Origin: Candidatus Hodarchaeota archaeon
Lineage (GTDB): Archaea; Asgardarchaeota; Heimdallarchaeia; Hodarchaeales; Hodarchaeaceae
Direction of reading: 5' to 3'
DNA length: 64,000 bases
Assembly (NCBI GenBank): GCA_016840285.1
Contig: JAEOSR010000051.1
Span: 62,001 to 126,000, forward strand
Part shown: in pieces, positions 8,791-18,411 of the stretch
Position numbering within the stretch: position 1 is the first letter of the stretch
Layout: every line of letters starts with the position of its first letter
Notes under the pieces: generated by a model
The model's database searches: none
What the model was told of the DNA's origin: nothing
What the model saw: the letters and a program-made list of their open reading frames with translations, nothing else
Position numbers and translations under genes: made by a program

Positions 8791-9426
8791 CTAATGAATT
8801 ATCACGACTTCACTCCTCCGTGATTTCAAAAATCGTCTTGGTTTCCATTTGCGTAAACAACACATCTTATAAGCGGAAATTATCTGCACTGGAATCCAAG
8901 AACATTTAACTCTTAGAATCAGAGTAAGACTGATTAAAGTAAAAACTACACCAATTAATTCAAATCCAGGGACTAGTTCTGACGCAGGAACATCAGCTTT
9001 ATCTCCAGTGTTGTCAACCATGTTTCTTTCCTTAACGTTGACAATATAGTTATCCTCGATAACAAACTTCGAGATATGATCAGATGGTTCATTACGATCA
9101 CGGAATATTATGTTGTACACAACATAAAAAGAAACACCATAACATCCTCCCTCTCTTCTTAAATTTTCCTCTGAAAAACGAGTATTTCCAGCATATGAAA
9201 AATCAAAGTATTCATAAAAATAGTCAGCAAAGTACATCAATTCTGAAGAGCGACCTTGGACACTGAAGGTTTCTGAATAAGAATATGTCTCATTGATTAA
9301 GAACCCTGGACTATCAGTTCCATGGTATTTATCATCCATTGTATCTTGAAACCAATCATCAACAAAAGTCAACTTGGATTCAATAAAACAATCAGAATCT
9401 ATACTTACACCTCTCGACTTTATCAA
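8791..9426 (-). pseudogene. Truncated surface protein, C-terminal fragment
   Basis: A 211-codon open frame with no plausible start: a TAA lies eight codons before the TTG at 9424-9426, and no signal peptide is present. The body is rich in Y, F, S, N and D, as in extracellular Asgard proteins. Near the end, LVPGFELIGVVFTLISLTLILR looks like the membrane anchor of archaeal surface proteins with a PGFE sorting-type motif. After this anchor the frame runs on for about 40 unlikely residues instead of a short basic tail, which suggests a frameshift at the 3' end as well. I infer a relic of a longer exported protein. Confidence 0.5.
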
Positions 9427-9471
9427 TAAAGAAGATAAAATATGAGATTATTCCATTACTTACAAAAAATA

Positions 9472-10380
9472 TCACACTAATTTCTCAACAAAAATCTCGC
9501 GTAAAATCTTTGGAATATCTTTGACATAAGATGAATGAAATAACTCTCCTCTAGTTTCCTTTTTCAAGATGTCCGAGATAAAGTCATTAACTGGGGGAAA
9601 GGTAATGATTTTCAATCCCTGGAGTTTCCATGCAATCACCGAGGGAATTTTACCCGTATTAACATCGCAATCACTGAGTAAAATCGCGGTGTAAGAGGAT
9701 TGTTTTCTCTGTCCTAGTTCTTCAACTCCCACTTTCAATCCTTGATAAATATTCGTTAATCCTTGAGGGGTTAGATTAAAGATTTTCTCTACAATACTTT
9801 GGATCGACTCTTCAACGTCAAAGCGCTTCAAAATCGCGCCTTTTGTACCAAAATGCACTATTCCTATATCTACAGAGTCAAATAAATGAGCAATGGTGGC
9901 TGCTGCGGCTGCTGCCATCACTAGCTTCTTTCCTGACATTGAATAACTTGAATCAATAACGAGAAGAACTGAATGTCCCTTACGTTCACGATGTAAAACT
10001 TGAATAGCATTAATCTTGTCAATAGGATTATCCACGATGTTTTCTATAGTTTTCTCTATATCTAAGTCGAGATAATGTGTTCCCTTAATTTTTTCAGAGA
10101 TATATTTCGGTTTTTTCCATTGTCTCCCTACTTGTTCGGATGTAGTATTTATGATTAACTGAGTCGCCCAATCTATAACTTTTTGTTTGGCTTCTGCTTG
10201 AAGTTCAAGTATAACTGATCCAACTAATTCAATTTTATCGATGTCAGTCTCTACTTCTGCGATAATTTTCTCTGTAGAAAAGGAATCTTCCTCTTGTAAC
10301 TCTTTCAGATCTTCCTCAGAAATAGAGAAGAGTTGCACATCCCCTATTATTTTTTTTTTCGCTGTTCCAAGCTTTCCCAA
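9472..10380 (-). CDS. von Willebrand factor A domain protein, MoxR partner
   Basis: A 302-residue protein: a charged helical N-terminal region (1-130) and a VWA fold (about 137-290). The MIDAS motif DSSYSMS starts at residue 143; the conserved threonine follows in the QGLTNIYQGL loop, and the distal aspartate in ILLSDCDVNTG. VWA proteins of this type bind targets through a metal ion, which the MoxR AAA+ ATPase remodels or inserts. The TTG start lies inside the end of the MoxR gene (34-bp overlap), so expression is coupled. A GTG 13 codons downstream is an alternative start. Confidence 0.85.
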   Translation of the reverse strand: MGKLGTAKKKIIGDVQLFSISEEDLKELQEEDSFSTEKIIAEVETDIDKIELVGSVILELQAEAKQKVIDWATQLIINTTSEQVGRQWKKPKYISEKIKGTHYLDLDIEKTIENIVDNPIDKINAIQVLHRERKGHSVLLVIDSSYSMSGKKLVMAAAAAATIAHLFDSVDIGIVHFGTKGAILKRFDVEESIQSIVEKIFNLTPQGLTNIYQGLKVGVEELGQRKQSSYTAILLSDCDVNTGKIPSVIAWKLQGLKIITFPPVNDFISDILKKETRGELFHSSYVKDIPKILREIFVEKLV

Positions 10381-11267
10381 TCAATCTCGAGTGTGAGATT
10401 CGATGACTGAATAACTTGGAGTAATAATTCCTCAATTATTTCCTCTGGAGTCCGTTCACTTGCTGGATCAAGCCAAATCTTTCCCGAAAGTGCAGCAAAT
10501 GCGCTGTCACGAAGTATTTCATATGCTGATCTATATTGACTTAATTTAATAAGAGTAGAAGCCATAGATACAATATCAATTGCCCCCCTGACGGAAGCGC
10601 CTTGTTTAATTTCCAGATGTGTTCTAGTTGCCCTGGTAAGCCGAACTGCAATCTTTATAAGATCAAAACTCTCATCCTCACCTAATTCGTTCTGGACAAT
10701 GTCTTGTTCTTCAAGTTCGTCCTGATAGTCCATACTTATACGTATCAATCTATCAAACAAGGCTCGAGAGATTTTTCCAACACCCACATCATCATAAGGA
10801 TTTTGTGCTAAAATGACTCTGAAATTCTCATTAGCTTTTAAAATCCCCCAGCGGGGGATTACTAGTTCATTTTCCTCGATTGCTCGAATTAATGTATTAC
10901 TGGCATCAGAAGCCATGCGGTTAAATTCATCAATGTATAGTAATCCTCCCTTTTCCATTGCTAAGAATAATGGTCCTCTAATGAAAAATTCTGGTTTATA
11001 ACCTGCTTCTATTACCAAAGATGGATCAAATTGCCCAATTAACTTTGAAGGCGTTAAATCTGCATTCCCCTCCATAATATACATTGGGAGCGCTGAGTTC
11101 TCAGAAATAAGTCTTAAAATAGTGGATTTAGAAGTTCCTGGTGCTCCTTCAAGTAAAATATGTTTTTGTGCCTCTAAAGCAGCAACAATCAATTCTAATT
11201 CCTTTGTTCTTCCGACAATTAAAGGAGAAACTTTTGGAACTATCGAATCAAACAATTTCTGAATCAC
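10347..11267 (-). CDS. moxR: MoxR-family AAA+ ATPase
   Basis: A 306-residue AAA+ ATPase starting at GTG. It shows Walker A GAPGTSKS (41-48), a MoxR-type insert, Walker B LLYIDEFNR (109-117), sensor 1 in VILAQNPYDDVG, an arginine-finger region around ALFDRLIR, and a C-terminal lid. MoxR ATPases act as chaperones for metal insertion or assembly of complexes together with VWA proteins. The VWA gene follows with an overlap that contains a run of ten A on the coding strand, where one inserted nucleotide would fuse both proteins. The target complex is unknown. Confidence 0.93.
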   Translation of the reverse strand: MIQKLFDSIVPKVSPLIVGRTKELELIVAALEAQKHILLEGAPGTSKSTILRLISENSALPMYIMEGNADLTPSKLIGQFDPSLVIEAGYKPEFFIRGPLFLAMEKGGLLYIDEFNRMASDASNTLIRAIEENELVIPRWGILKANENFRVILAQNPYDDVGVGKISRALFDRLIRISMDYQDELEEQDIVQNELGEDESFDLIKIAVRLTRATRTHLEIKQGASVRGAIDIVSMASTLIKLSQYRSAYEILRDSAFAALSGKIWLDPASERTPEEIIEELLLQVIQSSNLTLEIDWESLEQRKKK

Positions 11268-11352
11268 TTGAGATCATTTTTTTGTTCATCTGTTAAAAAG
11301 GCTCCTTTAAGGCAAAATCCTCTTGATCTACATTTGAAAGCCTTTTTTTTCT

Positions 11353-12111
11353 TTAAATAGATGAAATTAACCTAATTATTTCAGGTAATTCATCAGGATC
11401 ATTATAATAATACTTACTGTTTGGTATTGACTCCTTTAACACACATGATTGAATAGTGTAGGCTCCTAGCTGACCAGCGAACTGTAAGATCTTTGGATTG
11501 TCGTCAATTACAATCGCATGCGAAGGCTTGACTTGAGCATGAGCAAAGATTCTTCGATAAAATTCTAAACCTCCTTTCATCACACCAACAATATCTGGTC
11601 CATACAAATTCATAAAACAATCGAATATTCCCATTCCCGTTAAATACCCCCTTAATACCTATGAAGTTTCTCCTGACGCTGTGTGAAGAATATATCCTTC
11701 AGATCTTACTTCCTTGATCGTTTTAACAATACCTTCGATATCTGCTTGAATTTGGGGAACAACCCACTCTTCTACTTCTCGACATATTCTGGAATATTCA
11801 TGCTTGGGTGGTCTTTCAACCTCCACTGCATCAAATATATAATTGATCCACAGCTCATCTTCAAAAGCTCGAAATTCAATATAATCTTGGTTGATGCCGG
11901 TTTCAATCAACTGTTCAATTTTCTTTACTAATAAACCGACAACACAATGATTTGCTTCTCGCCATCTATCAGGTATTCCCCCATACCGTGAAACAAAATA
12001 TTCTGCAATGAGATCCTTCCATTGTTCCCCTCTTTTGGAATTATCATTCATCACTCCGCCATCATCCAGAAAAAGGCAATGAATCTGCTTATTGGAAGAA
12101 ATTAGTGTCAC
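11353..12111 (-). pseudogene. HAD-superfamily hydrolase gene interrupted by an in-frame TAG
   Basis: One continuous frame of about 252 codons from GTG at 12111 is broken only by TAG at 11659-11661 (codon 151). The first part has the HAD motif I variant FLDDGGVMNDN, the motif II region YILHTASGETS, then TAG. The same frame continues with VLRGYLTGMGIF and GGLEFYRRIFAHAQVKPSHAIVIDDNPKI, which holds the K and DD of motifs III and IV. Relatives as I remember them have tryptophan at the TAG position (ASGE-SW-L-GYL), so a TGG-to-TAG change is likely. Without readthrough the product lacks motifs III and IV. It lies 7 bp after the next HAD gene. Confidence 0.75.
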
Positions 12112-12117
12112 CTCGTA

Positions 12118-12807
12118 CTATTTCAGATAAGATGATAATTCTGAAATCTCCTTAAGGATTAGATCAGGTTTTTCTTTTCTTAACGCGCTTTCATCAAATA
12201 ATCCCGTTAAAACCGCAATAGTTTTCGCCCCACTTGCTTTTCCAGCTTTAATATCAAGAATAGAGTCCCCAACAACAGCACAATTCTCTATTGGAACATT
12301 TAATCTTTTAGCTCCTTCAAGAAAGGAATCTGGACTTGGTTTGGGTCTCTTCACATCTAATGTTGTTATAATGGTTTTGAAGAATCTATTTATCTTCAAT
12401 CTTTTCAATTGATCTTCAATGGATACTCTCTTTAGATATCGAAGAGTGACAAGAGCAAGTGGAAAGCGACTTGAAAGATCATTCAAGATTTTATTTGCGT
12501 CGAGGATGGGATCAACTTCCCAAAGACAGGCTTCGTTCCAAGTTTGTAACCACACATCTATGAAGGCAATATTATTCTCTGGCGTAATCGAAATCATGCC
12601 ATCGAGTATTTTCTCTCTTGAAACTCCTAGATCTAATCTTCTGGCAATCTCTATCGAGATGACTCTTACTTCATCTTTAGGTACTTTAAAATAGCTAAGA
12701 CATTTCATGGCAGTATTAGTTGCCTTCATGTAAGCTCGTGTTGAATCTACGAGTACCCCATCAAAATCAATTAACAAACCCTTGATCTTCATGCAAACAG
12801 CCATCAA
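12118..12807 (-). CDS. HAD-superfamily phosphatase (phosphoglycolate phosphatase-like)
   Basis: A 229-residue HAD hydrolase with all motifs: I LLIDFDGVLVDS (nucleophile and acid Asp), II LALVTLR, III KRPKPSPDSF, IV VVGDSILDIKAG. A helical cap domain (about 20-90) fits subclass I enzymes of the Gph/beta-phosphoglucomutase type. It probably hydrolyses a small phosphorylated metabolite. The annotated ATG begins MMAVCMK; the methionine five codons later is an equally good start. It ends with TAG and is directly followed by the interrupted HAD gene, so the two form a co-directional pair. Confidence 0.9.
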   Translation of the reverse strand: MMAVCMKIKGLLIDFDGVLVDSTRAYMKATNTAMKCLSYFKVPKDEVRVISIEIARRLDLGVSREKILDGMISITPENNIAFIDVWLQTWNEACLWEVDPILDANKILNDLSSRFPLALVTLRYLKRVSIEDQLKRLKINRFFKTIITTLDVKRPKPSPDSFLEGAKRLNVPIENCAVVGDSILDIKAGKASGAKTIAVLTGLFDESALRKEKPDLILKEISELSSYLK

Positions 12808-12962
12808 TCGTTGAAACAGGCAAAAATTTTATATTTTTGCTTAATATGAAAATTCCCTGTTCATAACTCGCGCCCAAAAAATCAGAAAAAGTTGTTTATG
12901 GTTATTGAACAGACAGAAGGTGTTCCAAAGACTATCAGAGAACAAAGTTGGATCTGATCAAT

Positions 12963-13253
12963 ATGAAAGCTCAACTACACCCTAATAGATATTCTGAATC
13001 TTCTAATAAAGGTCAAGAACATGAAGAGGATAGTAAAATCCTTCCCATAACTGTTACAGGAATTTTATGGGTAATAACTATTGTATTAGGAGTTTCCATA
13101 ACCTTAATGATATTATTTGTCTCTCTAGCATTTTGGGTTGTTACTAAAAATACATATTATATCATCAGTGCAGCATTCGGGGGCATTTTATTTATTATTT
13201 GGGGTTATATAAATTTTAAGGACAAAGATCGGTTAAAGAAAACAGAAAATTAG
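12963..13253 (+). CDS. Small membrane protein with two transmembrane helices
   Basis: A protein of about 96 residues starting at ATG; a TTG five codons upstream is possible. A hydrophilic N-terminal region rich in E, S and N (1-35) precedes two hydrophobic helices (about 40-62 and 68-87) and a short charged tail DKDRLKKTEN. The family is not recognised. It stands between a HAD phosphatase on the other strand and a converging membrane-protein gene. Confidence 0.55.
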   Translation: MKAQLHPNRYSESSNKGQEHEEDSKILPITVTGILWVITIVLGVSITLMILFVSLAFWVVTKNTYYIISAAFGGILFIIWGYINFKDKDRLKKTEN

Positions 13254-13324
13254 GCATTTAATCAATATTTTAGAAATACAAACTTGTTTTTGTCATAAAA
13301 AAAGAGAGAGGAAGATGAAATTAA

Positions 13325-13708
13325 TTAGAGGAAATAATCGATAACGAGAATAATTCCACCAATTAATACAATTAATCCTCCGACGGTACCACCGACCAAA
13401 CCAATAACAATGTAGATGATTCCCCAGAGTATCAGATCTCCTTTGTCTTTAGATGTCAATTTTTGATATCCAAGGATTGCTATTAAACCACAGACCAAAG
13501 TGATAGCTGCGGAGATAATCCAAGCTGTTGTACCTAGAGCCTGCCCAGCGAGATTGATAGTAGTTAAATCTACTAGATCAGCCATTGCTTCCACGAGTTC
13601 ACTAGCAACATTCGAAATTATAATAATGATAGCAAATATTATCATTATGATTCCCCCAAGAACGCCTAAAATTCGTCCAATACCTTTTAAATCAGCCATA
13701 ATAATCAC
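13325..13708 (-). CDS. Small hydrophobic membrane protein, four predicted helices
   Basis: A 127-residue protein with hydrophobic segments at about 11-33, 55-78, 90-110 and 112-127, very rich in I, G and V (GGIIMIIFAIIIII, IIYIVIGLVGGTVGGLIVLIGG). No catalytic residues are visible. Similar glycine/isoleucine-rich small membrane proteins are common in archaea and unassigned. The protein starts at ATG; a second methionine four codons later is possible. Confidence 0.6.
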   Translation of the reverse strand: MIIMADLKGIGRILGVLGGIIMIIFAIIIIISNVASELVEAMADLVDLTTINLAGQALGTTAWIISAAITLVCGLIAILGYQKLTSKDKGDLILWGIIYIVIGLVGGTVGGLIVLIGGIILVIDYFL

Positions 13709-13762
13709 AACTGAGGGTCTGATTCTTTCTTCTATATAGGCTTTTTGGTAAAGAATTCTTAT

Positions 13763-14332
13763 TCAATCTTTCCAGATAAAGGTTTCTAAGGGCCTTTTCT
13801 TTGGTATCTCTGGTGGTTGAACGATTTTCCCGACAGGTAACGCGCAGATGAATTTAAAGTGTTCAGGAATGGAAAAATAATCTCTTACAACTCGCTCTGG
13901 AAAAAAGGATGTTTGAAATGAGGAACCGTAACCCAAAGCGTGGGCTGCAAGCATTATGTTTTGCGCTGCCACTGCACCATCATATATTACTAAGTCTGGG
14001 TAAGTAATTGTATCAACAAATAGAAGGATTATTAACGGAGCATTGAAGATCTTGTTTAATGCCTCTTTGACGTTCTTCTTCCTTTCTTCTTTTTCCTCGT
14101 CAGTAATATTCAGTTCTTTAATAGTTTGTATTATATCCTCATTTAATTTTTCTTTGAATTCATCTTTTCTCTTTATCTTCTTTAATAACAGGAATTTCCA
14201 GGGTTGAATGTTACCTGCTGTTGGTGCATATCTCCCCATATTGAGAATTTTTTTCAGATCTTCCTTGGGTATTTTATCAGCGAAAAATTCACGTACAGAT
14301 CTGCGAGTCTGAATCGCTTCAAAAATATCCAT
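13763..14332 (-). CDS. Nitroreductase-family FMN oxidoreductase
   Basis: A 189-residue nitroreductase fold protein. The N-terminus IFEAIQTRRSVREF (3-16) carries the R-R-S-V-R FMN phosphate signature, followed by GRYAPTAGNIQPWKFLL (33-49), which binds the flavin. The C-terminal ALGYGSSFQTSF and ALPVG motifs complete the site. Such dimeric enzymes use NAD(P)H to reduce nitro compounds, quinones or other acceptors. It is divergent from the radical SAM gene, with about 170 bp of AT-rich promoter DNA between them. Confidence 0.92.
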   Translation of the reverse strand: MDIFEAIQTRRSVREFFADKIPKEDLKKILNMGRYAPTAGNIQPWKFLLLKKIKRKDEFKEKLNEDIIQTIKELNITDEEKEERKKNVKEALNKIFNAPLIILLFVDTITYPDLVIYDGAVAAQNIMLAAHALGYGSSFQTSFFPERVVRDYFSIPEHFKFICALPVGKIVQPPEIPKKRPLETFIWKD

Positions 14333-14502
14333 TATGATCGTCTTTAAAATGACAAATTTACTTTTAAACGATATTATACCTGCATATTTAATGATTTTAA
14401 ACCCAATTTAGTGTTAAAGAGTTATCATAATGTACAAAAAGAAAGTTATAGTACTCACTTCAAGAATCATAACTCAAGGAATAGTAGCCGGATGATCGAT
14501 AA

Positions 14503-15981
14503 ATGCATGTTCTACTACTAGCTATGCCCAATACTGCTTTTTATTTTCATCATTTTGCCGTACTTCCTAATCTAGCTCTTTGTTCTATAGCAGGTAATAT
14601 TGGTAAAGAACATGAGGTCAGTGTTGCAGATTTAGTACTTCAAAGGCGAACCTTTAGAAGATTTCTTGAAGAAAGAATACTACATAATCCTCCAGACCTT
14701 GTTGGGCTCTCTTCTATGAGCTTTCAGAGTAAAACTGCCAGATCCATCGCAAGATACATCAAAAGAATTGAACCACAAATCAAGATAGCATTAGGTGGTT
14801 ATCACGCTTCTATGCTACCTGAAGAAGTTGGACGTTCTTGGGGTAATGATATTGATTTTATTGTTAAAGGAGAAGGTGAACACACCTTTAAGGAATTACT
14901 TAAAGCTCTTGATAATAATGAAACTGATTTACATAATATCAAGGGTTTATCTTTTCGAAATAATGGGAAGTTTATCCACAACCCTTGGAGACCCTTATCG
15001 GATCTAGCTACGTTAAACCTACCAAATCGTGATGATCGTTTATTAACGAAGGGTTTTCATATACTAGGAAGGAAAGCAGATGTGATAGAAACCTCTCGAG
15101 GATGTAAATATACTTGTAAGTTTTGCTCAATCAATAAAATGTACGGACGGAGTTTTAGGGCATATAATATAGAGCGTGTCTTGACAGATATTGAGATTTG
15201 TAAAAAAAAAGGAACTAAAGCGATTTTTTTTGCGGATGACAATATTAGTTTAAATTCCAAGCATTTTCGTAACCTGTGTGAGGGAATTATAGAAAGAGGG
15301 TTGACTAACATCCACTATACGACCCAAGCTCATGTTGGCAGCTTATATAGTAAGCCTAAGTTGTTGAAACTAGCCCTAGAAGCTAATTTCAAAGCATTTT
15401 TCTTAGGAATAGAGAATCCACATCAAGAAAAACTACAAACGATCGGAAAAAACGTATCAAATATGGCAGATAAAGCGGAGGCCGTCGTGGCACAAATACG
15501 TAGTCATGGTGCAATTGCGATGGGAGGATTGATTGTGGGAAATCCAGATGATAAAGCTGAAGATTTTTTTAACCTCCTCCAATATATTAAACAGATAAAG
15601 GCTGATGCCCCAATCTTCTTTGTCTTGACTCCATACCCAAACACTCAGATTCGGGAGATATTAATTCAAAAAAAGCTGGTAACTAATCTTGATGACTATA
15701 GTAACTATGATGCATTATCAGCGAATATAAAAACCTCTAATTTGACTACAGAAGCAGTAGAAATCTTGACTGAGTATCTATATGATAATTTTAAAGGCCT
15801 AGACTGGGTCTTTAACTCGAATATCCGCAGAGCTTATCCATGGTATTTTATCAAACTCCTTCATAGACTTTTTCCACTAGCGTTGATAAAAATTTATTAT
15901 AAGATTAAACGGGAAAATTATAGTTCCTTTTTAAAGAAAATGGCAATGAATAAGAAAGATTTTCGCGATCTCAAAAGATAA
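14503..15981 (+). CDS. B12-binding-domain radical SAM protein
   Basis: A 492-residue protein with an N-terminal cobalamin-binding-like Rossmann domain (about 1-130; IKIALGGYHASMLPEE) and a radical SAM barrel (about 190-400). The iron-sulfur cysteines are C201, C205 and C208 in SRGCKYTCKFCSINKMYG. GGLIVGNPDDKAEDF is the typical mid-barrel segment. A basic hydrophobic tail (about 440-492, WYFIKLLHRLFPLALIKIYYKIK) may sit at the membrane. Class B relatives methylate unreactive carbons or act in lipid, pigment or hopanoid biosynthesis. The substrate is unknown. Confidence 0.9.
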   Translation: MHVLLLAMPNTAFYFHHFAVLPNLALCSIAGNIGKEHEVSVADLVLQRRTFRRFLEERILHNPPDLVGLSSMSFQSKTARSIARYIKRIEPQIKIALGGYHASMLPEEVGRSWGNDIDFIVKGEGEHTFKELLKALDNNETDLHNIKGLSFRNNGKFIHNPWRPLSDLATLNLPNRDDRLLTKGFHILGRKADVIETSRGCKYTCKFCSINKMYGRSFRAYNIERVLTDIEICKKKGTKAIFFADDNISLNSKHFRNLCEGIIERGLTNIHYTTQAHVGSLYSKPKLLKLALEANFKAFFLGIENPHQEKLQTIGKNVSNMADKAEAVVAQIRSHGAIAMGGLIVGNPDDKAEDFFNLLQYIKQIKADAPIFFVLTPYPNTQIREILIQKKLVTNLDDYSNYDALSANIKTSNLTTEAVEILTEYLYDNFKGLDWVFNSNIRRAYPWYFIKLLHRLFPLALIKIYYKIKRENYSSFLKKMAMNKKDFRDLKR

Positions 15982-16047
15982 TCCTGAAATCATGACCCCT
16001 GGGAAGTTTAATTTCGTAGTTTGGTCTCTTCAAGGGATTGATGAATC

Positions 16048-16587
16048 ATGAGAAAAGTAAGAATAGTTCAAATGATGATGTGGGAGCTCGATAGAGGGTA
16101 CCAATTATTATCACAAACATTGAAGGAAATTATGAAGGAAGAAGCACAATGGAAACCCTCACCCAATCCCAGAACGTTAAAAACTCTCAGACAATGGAAT
16201 AGGAAAGGAAATGAGTGGCTCTCTGCTCAAAACCTTGATCCATTATCCTCTATTGAATTTAAGGTTACGCACTTAGCTGCATGTAAACTAATGTATGATG
16301 ATTATGCTTTTCGAAATGGGACATTAACTTGGAACGAACTTGAAAGTCCAGAATGGCCCTTCTGTAGAGAATTTTTAGAGAAATCGCAAGTTAAATTGAT
16401 GGAAAGTCTTCAGACAATAAGTGATGACCAATTAGAAGAGCTTGTTCCTACAAATTGGGGAGAGCACATTCCAACCAAACAAGTCATCGCTATAATGATT
16501 CACCATGATGCTTACCATTTTGGTCAGATTTGTACAATCAGGAATCTATATAGAACCAATAAGCGTAATAAAGCTGCCATCAAGTAA
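16048..16587 (+). CDS. DinB-like four-helix metal-binding protein
   Basis: A 179-residue helical protein of the DinB/YfiT type. The histidines expected to bind a divalent metal appear in KVTHLAACKLMYDDYA (about 72-87) and MIHHDAYHFGQICTIRNLY (about 150-168), the latter being the clearest family signature. Members act as thiol-dependent transferases or are of unknown function. A second DinB-type gene occurs at 48157-48642, with clearly different sequence. It lies 66 bp after the radical SAM gene on the same strand and could be co-transcribed. Confidence 0.8.
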   Translation: MRKVRIVQMMMWELDRGYQLLSQTLKEIMKEEAQWKPSPNPRTLKTLRQWNRKGNEWLSAQNLDPLSSIEFKVTHLAACKLMYDDYAFRNGTLTWNELESPEWPFCREFLEKSQVKLMESLQTISDDQLEELVPTNWGEHIPTKQVIAIMIHHDAYHFGQICTIRNLYRTNKRNKAAIK

Positions 16588-16652
16588 TTGTGGAGGTCAA
16601 CTTACGAATTAGGCAATATGGTTCGATAACAACTAGAGAAATTACTGAAACC

Positions 16653-17183
16653 TTAATCCTCATTAATACAGAATTTTTTAACTTTAAAAATAAATTCACA
16701 AGACTCATCTCCCTTTTTAAAACTCTTAGTGATTTCTTCTTCTGCTTCAATTTTCATCGCGTCACACCAACCTAAGTGCATTGCACTACAAGCACATTCA
16801 TATTGATCTGCAATACCTGCTTTCTTCACATTTTCATATATACTACAGAACTCCATTACTGCAAGAAGAGATGAGTCAGATTTCTGTTCGAAATGGTAAA
16901 TAAGTCTTGGTGCTGGGTAACATAATTCCATAATGGTATCAAAAATGGTTTGCATCTCTTCAATAGTATTTACTTGTGAAGTTCCCACCGCATTCAGTAA
17001 CCTGTATGTAATAACTTTACCCATTTGATGGCAAACATCATGATTAAGTTTATTCCCTTTTTCAATTCCCAATTCTTGAAATGTAGCATATTGCTATCTA
17101 GCATCATGGGACATCTAATTTTTACGTAGCATGTCAATTTTTTGATTAGGTGTTAAGGATGGAAGGAAATTACTCTCTGACAT
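16653..17183 (-). pseudogene. DUF6125/ATC-hydrolase-like gene with two in-frame TAG codons
   Basis: From ATG at 17183 one frame of 177 codons is interrupted only at codons 23 (17115-17117) and 30 (17094-17096), both TAG. Around them it reads LRKN-TAG-MSHDAR-TAG-QYATFQELG. Related proteins as I recall them have tryptophan at both places (W-x-x-HDxxW), so two TGG-to-TAG changes are likely. The rest looks intact and ends with CACSAMHLGWCDAM and KKGDESCEFIFKV, the GDxxCxF end seen in ATC-hydrolase and V4R-like small-molecule-binding proteins. The 139-codon remainder downstream has no good start. Either a young pseudogene or a suppressed gene. Confidence 0.7.
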
Positions 17184-17415
17184 ATCTATACAACCTCTGA
17201 TTTCGTTTAAATATAGTTTATTTTTCAAACAAAAGTATAATTAAGGAATTATAAAAAATATAATCATTTTATTTCAAATGATTTGTTGAGAAAATCAAAA
17301 CATATAAAAATTAAATAAAAGAGACAATTACTATCTAACATCAATGAAAGCAGCTTTATAATAATCTCATGAGAGGAAATGATCAATTCGTTATTTTATA
17401 AGTGAGGTTGTCTCA

Positions 17416-18411
17416 TTGGCAGAAAAAGTTAAAAAAGGTAGATATACTTTTGATTTGAGCGATGGCTTTGGTTCGGAAGATGTAAAGGCCATCTTCGCTA
17501 GTATTTGGCGTTTCATTAAGGGTATCTTGAAAGTTATTTTTTGGCCTTATGTCTGGATCCTTCGCGTGTTCGGGCGGTCTATCCGTTTTATTAGAACCAA
17601 GGAAGCAGCAGAAAAAACTCTAAATGAAGACGAGCGTTGGTTTATGGAAAGCATACCAACTTTCTTTATTTTCGTTGGGCTTTTTTCTGGGATTCTGTTA
17701 TCAGTCCTGGTATACCTTTTTGGGACTGATGTTATAGATGAGATTCTTCAAAGAATTACTGGACTTGAAGGCTTCTTACAAGCAATATTTGATATTTCAG
17801 CTATAATTATAGAAATAATTTTAACAATAATTGGATTAGGTTATCGACCCGATGGAACCGAACGGAGAAGTGGGATCGTTGACATTCTTCGATTCCTAAT
17901 TGAACTTATTTGGGGTGGTTTAGTAGATAATCCCTTTGCCCTCTTCATAGGAATTGGCATTGTTGGAGTCATTGTCGCTGTGGTCTTGATAGTATTATCA
18001 GAAACAGGAATAGTGGCAGTTATTGTAAGAATCACCTCAAAATTAATCAATTTCGTTGTTACTGCTCCTACTAGAATTTTTGATGCCTTAAATGGGGTCT
18101 ATCTAAAGTTTAATTATGTATTGAGTTCAATAATTATTGGATCAAACAGACTTACAAATCGGACAATAGCATTTCACAGAAAGATTGTGCTATTATCTTA
18201 TGCTCTGGGTATCTATACGTTTTTCAGCGGATTATTTGTGTTAGCATCGCAACCATCATTCTTTGCTGACGCTAATAGTGCAATTATCTTCATTATTATA
18301 GTATTATTAGCAGTTGGAATTGGTGTTGGTATTTTTGAAATGCTACTAATTGTACGATTCCTTGATATAGTCTCCCGTGGAAAATACACTGTAGAAACAG
18401 AAACTACATGA
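17416..18411 (+). CDS. Multi-pass membrane protein of unknown function
   Basis: A 331-residue protein starting at TTG. An N-terminal cytoplasmic segment of basic and aromatic residues (1-60) is followed by hydrophobic helices at about 78-100, 118-140, 175-195, 210-230, 265-285 and 295-320. No family motif is recognised. The last residues (SRGKYTVETETT) are polar. About 230 bp of AT-rich DNA upstream shows nothing else. It precedes an MFS transporter gene on the same strand by 232 bp. Confidence 0.6.
   Translation: MAEKVKKGRYTFDLSDGFGSEDVKAIFASIWRFIKGILKVIFWPYVWILRVFGRSIRFIRTKEAAEKTLNEDERWFMESIPTFFIFVGLFSGILLSVLVYLFGTDVIDEILQRITGLEGFLQAIFDISAIIIEIILTIIGLGYRPDGTERRSGIVDILRFLIELIWGGLVDNPFALFIGIGIVGVIVAVVLIVLSETGIVAVIVRITSKLINFVVTAPTRIFDALNGVYLKFNYVLSSIIIGSNRLTNRTIAFHRKIVLLSYALGIYTFFSGLFVLASQPSFFADANSAIIFIIIVLLAVGIGVGIFEMLLIVRFLDIVSRGKYTVETETT

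Noticed and set aside
11659..17117. Pyrrolysine insertion at the in-frame TAG codons
   Set aside because: The sites align with tryptophan in relatives, TAG is a common normal stop in this window, the MtmB-like gene itself has no TAG, and no pyl genes are seen here.
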